52,798 nt of DNA, from assembly GCA_019694465.1 (NCBI GenBank), contig JAIBBV010000002.1, forward strand, positions 64,001 to 116,798, given 5' to 3'. The position numbers and the translations under genes are program-made. Source of the DNA: Oligoflexia bacterium (lineage in GTDB: Bacteria > Bdellovibrionota_C > UBA2361 > JAFLCA01). This document shows, piece after piece, positions 25,136 through 32,629 of this stretch (its first letter is position 1; each line of letters starts with the position of its first letter). The notes under the pieces were generated by a model, which did not search any database, was not told where the DNA came from, and was given only the letters and a program-made list of their open reading frames with translations.

Positions 25136-26338
25136 TCACTGCGCGATATCAGCATTAATGGTAGAGGCTATTGTACATAGAGCTTGTGGCGTTTGTGCCA
25201 TGCAATGCAGAGAAAATGGAATGCCGTCGAGCTTCCGTGATGGGCATGGCCAGGAGATAGCTGAAAGATCGCAGACATTAGCTAGGGCCAGATAGAAATT
25301 TAGCGGAGTGATTTTTTTGTCTCGCTCTGCGAGTAGAGGTGGATTGAGTGGTAGGGTAGGGGTAAGAAGTGCAGCCTGATCAGTCAGCAGTGAATTAACT
25401 TCAGCCATTAGGGTGAGGCGATTGTTCTCAGCTGCCAAAACTTCAGCACTGCTTTGCAGGGTGGCGCGCTTTCTGACAGCTTTTGCTGCCTCGGGCAAGT
25501 CATTCATCTCTAGCTGCAGCGTGGATAGAGCCGCGTCCATGTCCCGAGTGGCCAGTATCTTGCGAATCTCAAGCGCCCTCGCGTACGTGGGAGCAAGTGT
25601 CGCAAGGCTATGACGCTTCGAAAGTGTCTCGCAAATTGAATCGAAGTGTGACCTGTACTCAGGCGCTAAATTGATTAGCTCAGTCTCGTGAGGAACAAAA
25701 ATGCGTAGAGGTAGCCCTTGCTGCGAGGCGGGCAATCCAAGTGCAGCTATAATTATCTGAATTTGAGCTATGTTGCGACACAAAATCCCTAATCCATCCA
25801 TGCTTGGACTCAGAAAAAATATTCCTGAGTCTGGCGCTGATTTTCTCTGCAATTTAAGACCGACAATTCCACAAGCCGCAGCTGGAGCGCGCACGCTGCC
25901 ACCGAAGTCAGTACCCAGTGCAAAGTCAACGTATGCTTGTGTTACACAAATCGCAGATCCAGTGCTGGATCCGAGCGCTGAGCGGTGCGGCGAGATGGGG
26001 TTGCGCATATCACCAAAGTGTCGATTAGTGCCCCAATATGTTGCGCACAGTTCATCTAGATTGGTGCTTCCTAGACAACAAGCTCCTAAATCTTCAAGCG
26101 CGCTAACAATCGCAGCTGAGGAGCTAGCTGGTTGGCAGGGGCTTGGCGCTATCCCAAGCGATATAGAAGCGCCTTTTATCTCAATTGTGTCTTTGACTAC
26201 AAAACATAAACCGGAAAGCGGACCTTCTGGTATGGGCGAAGGAGGCGCGTAGGTTCTGAGCACGCTGCGGTCGGACAGGCCTTGAGTCCTGAGTAGTCGG
26301 TGGCATTCAGCTATGTGTTGGTGAAGTTCCTGAGTCAT
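25136..26338 (-). CDS. Amidase signature family enzyme
   Basis: With ATG 26338 the product is 400 residues and contains the amidase signature: Lys49 in FVVKDTIEIKG, the Gly/Ser-rich block GSSTGSA near 123-129 with the cis-Ser, and GTDFGGSVRAPAA near 143-155 with the nucleophile Ser148. These hydrolases split amide bonds using a Ser-cisSer-Lys triad; substrates range from simple amides to misacylated tRNA. GatA is unlikely because no gatB or gatC is nearby and the C-terminus is short. The frame is open further upstream, but ATGA at 26335-26338 overlaps the Memo-like stop, which fixes the start and implies translational coupling. Confidence 0.86.
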   Translation of the reverse strand: MTQELHQHIAECHRLLRTQGLSDRSVLRTYAPPSPIPEGPLSGLCFVVKDTIEIKGASISLGIAPSPCQPASSSAAIVSALEDLGACCLGSTNLDELCATYWGTNRHFGDMRNPISPHRSALGSSTGSAICVTQAYVDFALGTDFGGSVRAPAAACGIVGLKLQRKSAPDSGIFFLSPSMDGLGILCRNIAQIQIIIAALGLPASQQGLPLRIFVPHETELINLAPEYRSHFDSICETLSKRHSLATLAPTYARALEIRKILATRDMDAALSTLQLEMNDLPEAAKAVRKRATLQSSAEVLAAENNRLTLMAEVNSLLTDQAALLTPTLPLNPPLLAERDKKITPLNFYLALANVCDLSAISWPCPSRKLDGIPFSLHCMAQTPQALCTIASTINADIAQ

Positions 26339-27591
26339 TGCGGGTGAATTATAGTCGGATAGAAACCCATGCCAGCAAAAGTAACCGCACATTGGCGATC
26401 GTAGTCTATGGCTTGGCGATAGTCGAAAAGTTGTGTTCCGTAGCGCAGCCCTAAGCGATCTAAGAGGTCTAAAAGTGTGTACATGGTTGGGAAGCCACAT
26501 ATTCGGCGGCGATCCTTGTCCTCAGCGATGTGCTGGAAAAGAGCATGCTTATCATGGCGTTCAATATGGCGGAGGTAAATTCTATCCCGTTCTTCCATGG
26601 CTTCCATGAAGTTTGAACTTAAATCCTCCTTGTCCCCAAAGGAACGCCCCACGTGAGCCATATCTACTCCGGCTAAGAAGCAAATAGAGGCACCTTGATT
26701 CAAGGCAGCGCGTGTAGAAGCAACGAGTGCTGTTACAAAGGCATCGTATGGTTCAAACTGCTCTGGGTAGCGGCCGCTACCCAGCATATGATGGAAACTT
26801 CCAACTAGAATTGGGGCAATCTCGGCGCCTTTGTTTAAGTAGCGCAGAAATGGCACTTGTAGTTCAAGCGAGTGTTCGCGCTTGTGAAGGAATTCGTCTG
26901 CCAAAGCGCGGTCTTTGCCATATTCCAGGGCCAATTTTTGCATAAATGCTTGGTTGGTTGGGAGTAGGCCAAGCGGACTTTCGAAGCTCTTGTTAGTTAG
27001 ATGAAAAAGATGCGGGCTATATTGATGGGCGGTTCCCATTAGTATGTAGAGCGTGTGATTTGCTCCCCGAAGTTGGGTATATGCCGCTCCATAGGCAGCC
27101 TTTCCACGATGGTAGTCTATGTGCGGGGCCATCAGGCCAAGCAATGCTTTGGTAGTCTGAGACTGGATAGCGGCTGGCGCGAGTGCCAGATATGAAGAGA
27201 GCTCAGACTCCAACTCAGCCGCTTTGGCGGCGTAGCCTAACCCAGCCAAAGCAGCTGGCCGCGTAGGGCTAGTGGCAAATTGGGATCGCACTAATTGTTC
27301 GGCCGATGTGAAATTTGGAGATTCTAGAAATAGATGTTTATCCAGCAATGTTACTAGTTCGCCAACTACATGCTCTTTTAGACCATGTTCTGCGAAGCGC
27401 TGCCAAATTTCAGACGTAGAAAGCTGACCTTCAAAGCAGGAAATTATAGGAGCAACCGCAGGAACTAGACCTAAAGGGGCAGGTGAGATACCAAGTGGGC
27501 AGCTAAGAACCAAAATTTGCTGCTGCTCAATTTTTTCGAAGCGAATATCGATGGGCCAGCGAAGTTTGGGGTAGCGCAGGGGATCCTTCAT
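26335..27591 (-). CDS. Memo-like protein (AmmeMemoRadiSam system protein B family) with N-terminal extension
   Basis: The 418-residue protein has a Memo domain in residues about 145-415: LMAPHIDYHRGKAAYGAAY near 149, ILMGTAHQYSP, the REHSLELQVPFLRYL helix, ILVGSFHHML and LAGVDMAHVGRSFGD. The conserved His residues correspond to the metal site of Memo and the related LigB dioxygenase fold. The first 130-140 residues form an extra helical, possibly winged-helix domain. Memo is often beside AMMECR1 and a radical-SAM gene; neither is here. It lies between mnmE (seven bases upstream) and an amidase (overlapping ATGA), a tight operon suggesting a shared role, perhaps in RNA or protein modification (inference). 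Confidence 0.86.
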   Translation of the reverse strand: MKDPLRYPKLRWPIDIRFEKIEQQQILVLSCPLGISPAPLGLVPAVAPIISCFEGQLSTSEIWQRFAEHGLKEHVVGELVTLLDKHLFLESPNFTSAEQLVRSQFATSPTRPAALAGLGYAAKAAELESELSSYLALAPAAIQSQTTKALLGLMAPHIDYHRGKAAYGAAYTQLRGANHTLYILMGTAHQYSPHLFHLTNKSFESPLGLLPTNQAFMQKLALEYGKDRALADEFLHKREHSLELQVPFLRYLNKGAEIAPILVGSFHHMLGSGRYPEQFEPYDAFVTALVASTRAALNQGASICFLAGVDMAHVGRSFGDKEDLSSNFMEAMEERDRIYLRHIERHDKHALFQHIAEDKDRRRICGFPTMYTLLDLLDRLGLRYGTQLFDYRQAIDYDRQCAVTFAGMGFYPTIIHPQ

Positions 27592-27598
27592 GCGGCTT

Positions 27599-28987
27599 TT
27601 ACTTCCCTATGCAGAATTTTGAAAAAATCCTTCCGAGAATATCCTCTGTGTAAGTCTTTCCTACAATTTCCTGTAAGGACTGTAGAGCAATGCGCAGCTC
27701 TGCGCTTACAATCTCTAAAGGGAAAGCGCGGCGCCCCGCATCGATTGCGCGTCCCAAGGCTTCGTGGGCCGAGGTAAGGCAAGCGCGGTGGCGCTCGTTT
27801 GTGACAATTTGGCTAGCTTGCGCGCGATCGGCAGAACTAGATTTGACCTCTTCCACGAGTGCCTCAGTCAGTGCATCAAAGCCTGCACCGGTTTTAACTG
27901 ATAAATAAAAATTTTGCGCGCAAATGTGAGACTCGCAGAAAAATGTGCCAAAGGCCTGGGGGTTGATGTCGATCTTGTTTGTTATCATCCAAATCTTGCG
28001 CGCTTTGCCGGATAGTGACTGTATAGTTGTTTTCCATTCCTCGCCTTTCTCGGAGGCATCGACTACAAACAGCACTAGATCGGCCCACGGTATGCGCTCA
28101 CGGGCAAGTTCGACTCCAATCCTTTCAACCGGATCTTGTGAATCACGGAGCCCAGCAGAATCGCAAAATACGAAGCGGTAGCCCCCTATAACTGCCTGCT
28201 CCTCGATTAAGTCTCTGGTAGTTCCCGATACTGGGCTAACAATTGCGCGCTGATTTCCAAGAATAAGATTTAGGAGGCTCGACTTTCCAGCATTGGGGCG
28301 GCCACATAAAAGGACACGAAAGCCATCTTTCACTACTTGCCCATATGCGTAAGTCTTTAAGAGCTCGGCAATTTTTGTTCTCGCATCTGACATGGCCTGA
28401 ACCAATCCCTCAGACTGTTTTGGCTCGATGCCCTCTTCAGGGAAATCAATATGTGCCTCTAGCTCCGCAAGAGCGTCTCGCAGAGGCTCGCCAATTTTGT
28501 TCACGGCTTCACTGAAGCGACCCTTTAGTTGTTCTCCAGCAATTTTTAGAGAATGCTCGCTGGTGGCGTTGATCAGATCGGCAATCGCTTCAGCTTGAAC
28601 TAGGTCCAACTTGCCATTAAGAAAAGCGCGTTTAGTAAATTCGCCAGGTTCCGCTGGGCTAATGCCATAGGCAAATAGTGACTGTAGGATCTTTTCAACC
28701 AGGGCTGGACTGCCATGAAACTGAAATTCAGCGACATCTTCACCAGTGTAGCTATGCGGACCAGGCATAAAGACGGCTAGGGCATTGTCAATCTCGTCTC
28801 CTGACTTGTAGTCGATAATGCGCCCAAAAACCAAGCGACGCGGGTCATCGGTTGGGTCGTGGGCAGCCTTAAAAATAGCCTTTAGTGCTAATCTGGTACG
28901 CGGCCCGCTAACTCGAATGACGGCAATTCCAGCCGGAGCTGGTGCTGTGGCGAGGGCGGCAATTGTACTGCTTTCAGGTTGACTCAT
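27599..28987 (-). CDS. mnmE: tRNA modification GTPase MnmE (TrmE)
   Basis: The 462-residue protein has all three MnmE regions: the N-terminal folate-binding domain (starting STIAALATAPAPAGIAVIRVSG), a helical domain, and an inserted G domain with GRPNAGKSSLLN near 226, SGTTRDLIEE and DSAGLRDS switch motifs and TNKID. The C-terminus is FCIGK, carrying the invariant Cys of the CIGK motif. With MnmG it makes the 5-carboxymethylaminomethyl group on wobble U34 of certain tRNAs. In many bacteria mnmE follows yidC; here a prolyl oligopeptidase, a secreted protein and a repeat lie between them. It heads a unit with the Memo-like gene and the amidase. Confidence 0.97.
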   Translation of the reverse strand: MSQPESSTIAALATAPAPAGIAVIRVSGPRTRLALKAIFKAAHDPTDDPRRLVFGRIIDYKSGDEIDNALAVFMPGPHSYTGEDVAEFQFHGSPALVEKILQSLFAYGISPAEPGEFTKRAFLNGKLDLVQAEAIADLINATSEHSLKIAGEQLKGRFSEAVNKIGEPLRDALAELEAHIDFPEEGIEPKQSEGLVQAMSDARTKIAELLKTYAYGQVVKDGFRVLLCGRPNAGKSSLLNLILGNQRAIVSPVSGTTRDLIEEQAVIGGYRFVFCDSAGLRDSQDPVERIGVELARERIPWADLVLFVVDASEKGEEWKTTIQSLSGKARKIWMITNKIDINPQAFGTFFCESHICAQNFYLSVKTGAGFDALTEALVEEVKSSSADRAQASQIVTNERHRACLTSAHEALGRAIDAGRRAFPLEIVSAELRIALQSLQEIVGKTYTEDILGRIFSKFCIGK

Positions 28988-29701
28988 AACAAGATTGGCA
29001 CAACTCTACGACTGACAAAGAGTGCCCACAAGTGGCAAGGCTTGTCCAATAAGCCATTTAAAGCGCATGTTTAGACAAGGTCTAGTAGTTACTTCCGGCG
29101 CTCACCTTAAGGCCACTTCATCTTGGGTAGCCTGTATCAATCTCGTCCTGGACATTGAGCCCTTAAAGCGGCTCAAATTCAAGCGCCACTTTTGCGTGCC
29201 ATTTTTGACGACTTGCCATTGGCATGCGTGCTCTGTGAGCGCACTCGCAAAAATGTAGGCATAGCCACCGGACAGTTGCCGCTTGTGTCCTGATTTAGGA
29301 GATCCTGGATCGTACAACAGAAACGTTACGCTCTTAACGTCTGTTTTCGCCTCTACGAGCTGGCAATGGCGCCTGCCGCATACCGCAATAGTCAAATTCT
29401 CATTACGTTATTTAAACCCTGCGCGAGTGAGTTTTAACAAAAACTCACTCGCAATAGCAGGGCTAGGGCCATCTTGGTGAAGCCAAGTGGACCAGTAGAG
29501 CACACAAACCCAGCCGACAAGTGGCGGCACTACTTAGCGTGCGTAACAAAATGAAAGCCTATATTGATGACCCTAAGGAAGGAATAGCAGTGATTTTGAG
29601 GCAATTCGGCATTTGACCCGCGGGGCTTAGGGTTTACTCGTCTTCCGCGGCTCGACTTGGCTACGCCAAGATCTCGCTCGCCCAGCTTCATCCATTTTTT
29701 G
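28988..29701. other. Long intergenic region holding repeat copy II and one possible small gene
   Basis: These 714 bases lie between mnmE and the prolyl oligopeptidase, both minus strand. The right half is repeat copy II. The left half has only the doubtful TTG-initiated frame at 29102-29395; other frames there look like shadows of it. No RNA gene was recognised. Confidence 0.5.
29102..29395 (-). CDS. Possible small hypothetical protein, TTG start
   Basis: A 97-residue frame starts at TTG 29395, four bases after GAGAA, with a stop codon just upstream so that no other start is available. Its composition is protein-like (SVTFLLYDPGSPKSGHKR, GGYAYIFASALTEHACQWQ, WRLNLSRFKGS) with three Cys and no membrane segment. 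No family is recognised. Its start lies 15 bases from the left end of repeat copy II, so the repeat may have cut or replaced its original promoter and N-terminus. It could also be a gene remnant. Confidence 0.35.
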   Translation of the reverse strand: MTIAVCGRRHCQLVEAKTDVKSVTFLLYDPGSPKSGHKRQLSGGYAYIFASALTEHACQWQVVKNGTQKWRLNLSRFKGSMSRTRLIQATQDEVALR

Positions 29702-29728
29702 TCAAAAATGAATGAAGCTGGGTTTACA
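29411..29728 (-). repeat. Dispersed structured repeat, long copy II (inverted)
   Basis: About 318 bases, homologous in reverse complement to 14846-15145. The left end TTTAAACCCTGC begins a hairpin with a perfect 13-bp stem (29423-29435 with 29440-29452) inside CCCTGC/GCAGGG. The right end is a 15-bp stem (29681-29695 with 29708-29722, one G.U-type pair) around TTTTTTGTCAAAA, closed by GGGTTTACA. A smaller stem CTTGGC-TAC-GCCAAG lies at 29656-29670. A plus-strand mini-frame at 29551-29616 encodes the same YIDDPK-type peptide as copy I. The prolyl oligopeptidase stop codon (29702-29704) lies in the loop of the right hairpin. Confidence 0.87.
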
Positions 29729-31768
29729 TAAGTATTTAGTAAAGAAAGTATACTGAAGCGCCTTGTCTGGTATCCAATTATTAAAGTCAGAACTGTTGTG
29801 ACCTTTATCGAGTTCCTCAACAAAAAATATATTTTCTAAGCCGAAACTTTGCATTTTTGCTGCCATTTTTCTGGCATGCGCTGGATGCACTCTATCGTCA
29901 GTCCTGGAAGTCATAAATAGAACTGCTGGATATTTAGAGTCAGCGCGTAAGTTATGATAAGGACTTATTCTCTCAAGATAAAATTTCTCTTCTTGTCTCT
30001 CAGGATCTCCATACTCCCCAACCCAGGAGTGCCCCGCTAAGAGCTTTGTGTACCTAAGCATATCTAGGAGTGGCACTGCACAATACACGGCTGCAAATAA
30101 CTCTGGCTTCTGCACTAGCGCATTGCCAACAAGGAGCCCTCCATTACTAGCACCGGCTATACCAAGCCGGCTCCTATCAGTAATACCTAGCTCAATTAAT
30201 CTTTCTGCTACTGCTATGAAATCTTCATAGGATTTATGACGATTTTCTTTTTGCGCCGCGGCATGCCAGCTTGGTCCGTACTCGCCACCTCCTCGGATAT
30301 TGGCAGAAACATAAACTCCTCCAGGCTCTATCCAGGATTTAAGCAATGACCAGCTGTAAGTAGGTTCCAAGGATATCTTAAAGCCCCCGTATCCATATAA
30401 AATGGTTGGCCTAGCCTGTTTTCCCAACGACTCAGAATTTGAAACAATAAAAAAGGGAATTTTAGTCCCATCTTTGCTAGTGGCCCACTCTTGCTTAACT
30501 TGAAAGCCTGAAGTTTCTACTCTGTCAGGCATCTTTAGTAGCGGTTGCGCTAAAGCATCCTGATTCTCTTTAAGAATGTAGAATGAAGTCGGACGCAGAA
30601 AATCAGTGTAGACTAGCCCTACTCCTAAATCCGCGATTGAGTACAAGCTAGATACAGAGCCAGAGCCCGGTAAATCTAATTCCGTAGCACGATCATAGCT
30701 CATACTATGGTCAGCTTTGCGTTTGAAAGGAAACTTAAGGAGTTTTGCTACTACATCCTTGGTTACACTCGCGTACACGCCGGTTGAATCAGCTGCACAA
30801 CCACTTAATGCGCCATTTTGGGGTGCAGGCATGATCCCATAATATTTCGTTTGCCCCCGCTCCAAAAAAAGGAGCAAATCCAGAGCAACTAAACCACCTC
30901 TGTAGTCACAGCCATCAAGAACAAAACTGCTTTCTGGCCTAAAAAAGACATTACCCAGCTGAACAGCTTCTAAAAACTCAGCATCTTTTGGAATTGGCAG
31001 TGAGACTGGCTCAGTGTCGTGGGAAATTAATAGATAATGATCGCCATGATGGAAATCAGTGTAATCGGATAATAAGACTCCAAATAAATCATCTTTATAC
31101 CTGATCTTCCTAACAAAGACCGAAAGGTGGCTGTGGTCTGCCTTGAAGATCCGGCGTGAAGAGTTGTGCTGCCTATCCCAAATATATGCCTCTAAAGGAT
31201 AGCCAGACTTGGAAGTGTTTTCAGGGCTAGTGGCCATAGCATGGGCGACATGATCGCCATTTCCCAGATATGCCACAGTGCCTTTGCCCTTAGCCTTAAA
31301 GCCAGCTTCAATAAAGCCACGCGTATGAAAATCAAACTCTCGATAGGCGCTCGTGTCAGCGCCGCCGTAGGAAAGCTTAAGAATGCAGCGATCAGTTATA
31401 TCACCTACAAAATATTCTTGTTGCAAAAACCAATTTTCGTTTTCATTCTTGGATAATTGATCTACATCAAGTAGCACTTCGAACTTTGCGCCTATTGGGT
31501 CCTTTAGGTACTCCCGCCTATCGCAAATTCTTAACTTGCCCTTAGGATCTTTAGGTGTAGCCTTATGCTGAACGATAACCTTCTTCCCGATGGTGGGAAT
31601 GTTGAAATCATGCTCAGTATTTAACTCAGTCAGCGTGTTTACTAGTTGCTTGTAATGTGCTCCCTTTAAAGCTGCAGCGGCAGCGGCATTTTGCTCTGCG
31701 ACCCAAGAATTTGCTTCTGGCGAACTAACTTCCTCAAGCCACGTGAACTGATCTTGATTATCTTGCAT
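29702..31768 (-). CDS. Prolyl oligopeptidase family protease, peptidase S9
   Basis: The 688-residue protein has the two-domain layout of prolyl oligopeptidases: an N-terminal beta-propeller (about 70-400) and a C-terminal alpha/beta-hydrolase. The catalytic triad is visible: Ser in GASNGGLLV near residue 536, Asp in RTDDRVHPAH near 624 and His in DKGHNSS near 657; ILYGYGGFKISLEPTYS precedes it. No signal peptide is obvious, so it may be cytoplasmic. It cleaves short peptides after proline in known members. The last residues (KPSFIHF) and the stop are encoded by repeat copy II, so the C-terminus was probably altered. It interrupts the usual yidC-mnmE neighbourhood. Confidence 0.93.
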   Translation of the reverse strand: MQDNQDQFTWLEEVSSPEANSWVAEQNAAAAAALKGAHYKQLVNTLTELNTEHDFNIPTIGKKVIVQHKATPKDPKGKLRICDRREYLKDPIGAKFEVLLDVDQLSKNENENWFLQQEYFVGDITDRCILKLSYGGADTSAYREFDFHTRGFIEAGFKAKGKGTVAYLGNGDHVAHAMATSPENTSKSGYPLEAYIWDRQHNSSRRIFKADHSHLSVFVRKIRYKDDLFGVLLSDYTDFHHGDHYLLISHDTEPVSLPIPKDAEFLEAVQLGNVFFRPESSFVLDGCDYRGGLVALDLLLFLERGQTKYYGIMPAPQNGALSGCAADSTGVYASVTKDVVAKLLKFPFKRKADHSMSYDRATELDLPGSGSVSSLYSIADLGVGLVYTDFLRPTSFYILKENQDALAQPLLKMPDRVETSGFQVKQEWATSKDGTKIPFFIVSNSESLGKQARPTILYGYGGFKISLEPTYSWSLLKSWIEPGGVYVSANIRGGGEYGPSWHAAAQKENRHKSYEDFIAVAERLIELGITDRSRLGIAGASNGGLLVGNALVQKPELFAAVYCAVPLLDMLRYTKLLAGHSWVGEYGDPERQEEKFYLERISPYHNLRADSKYPAVLFMTSRTDDRVHPAHARKMAAKMQSFGLENIFFVEELDKGHNSSDFNNWIPDKALQYTFFTKYLCKPSFIHF

Positions 31769-31956
31769 TTCTGCCTCTTGCCTTAATCTTCTTCGAGTCT
31801 AGTCCTTCTATCCATCTGCGCCAACAAGCAACTTATCGCTTCTGGGCGATGTTAATAATTCTAAGTACTAGGCTTAATTAAGCGGGCTTCAGCTTGAGTT
31901 TCCGGGTTCCTTAGCATGGTGTCTAAAAACTGAGCACGAAGCTCTAGTGGGTAAGG

Positions 31957-32598
31957 CTACTTCTGCGGGCAGTGCAAGTAAGATGATAGCGCCTCTTCAA
32001 AACCCTTGTTGGAGTTGAAGTCCTTAATTAAGCCATCTGCGCCTGCATCTTTGCCGAAAGCGCCTAGTCCATGTTGAATCATATAGCGAGGGTAGTAGTT
32101 TGGAATACCAATGCGTCGCACCTCTTTGCACGTAGCAGCTAAGCCATCCGGAGATCCGAGATCCTGTTTCAGGACTCCCATGAGGGTCATTTTGTTCTCT
32201 TTTGAAAAAGGATCGAAGTAATTCATGCGAAGCACAGTGGCTGCTTGGCGCGCCGACTCATCAGCGACGCGCAGCTGATCAAATCTGGCATATGCTCCAG
32301 CGATAGCGAACAAGAACGCTGCGTCCTTGTAGTCTTCCTTTTCAAGGCACTTAGACAATCCATGGTATAAGTCTGCAGCGGTGTATTCGTTGCTAAGCTT
32401 GGATGAGGGCAGGCATTCAAGCTTATGCGTTACTTCCAAGTTGCCACTGGCTTCGTAATTTGTAGTGTTCCCTTGTTTCTTTACTTGGAATTGAGGCTCG
32501 GCCTGGCCTAAGCTCGGAAATGAGAGCATCGTCACTGTCACAAGGCCGACCACATACCCTAATCCATGATTCCGTACCCTTCTCAGCTTAATTTGCAT
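31957..32598 (-). CDS. Secreted helical protein of unknown function
   Basis: The 213-residue protein has a Sec-type signal peptide (residues 1-33: Arg-rich start, hydrophobic VVGLVTVTMLSF, then SLGQAEP). The mature part is mostly helical, with YTAADLYHGLSKCLEKEDYKDAAFLFAIAG resembling a TPR-like helix pair, and has cysteines that could form disulfides. Similar proteins of unknown role occur in other proteobacteria (recollection, not a search). GGAGG stands three bases from the start codon, right after a hairpin that overlaps the yidC stop. It follows yidC after 29 bases and may be co-transcribed. Confidence 0.75.
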   Translation of the reverse strand: MQIKLRRVRNHGLGYVVGLVTVTMLSFPSLGQAEPQFQVKKQGNTTNYEASGNLEVTHKLECLPSSKLSNEYTAADLYHGLSKCLEKEDYKDAAFLFAIAGAYARFDQLRVADESARQAATVLRMNYFDPFSKENKMTLMGVLKQDLGSPDGLAATCKEVRRIGIPNYYPRYMIQHGLGAFGKDAGADGLIKDFNSNKGFEEALSSYLHCPQK

Positions 32599-32606
32599 CA
32601 GCCTCC

Positions 32607-32629
32607 AATTTTCAGTCGTGCTGAAAATT
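32607..32629. promoter_or_regulatory. Hairpin at the yidC stop, before the next ribosome site
   Basis: AATTTTCAG (32607-32615) and CTGAAAATT (32621-32629) form a perfect 9-bp inverted repeat with a 5-base loop. On the minus strand it overlaps the yidC stop and ends just before the GGAGG of the secreted-protein gene. Without a T-run it is more likely an RNA processing, attenuation or translation-control structure than a terminator. Confidence 0.5.

Noticed and set aside
26339..26500. Upstream extension of the amidase
   Set aside because: It overlaps the Memo-like gene and has shadow-like composition; ATGA coupling supports the start at 26338.
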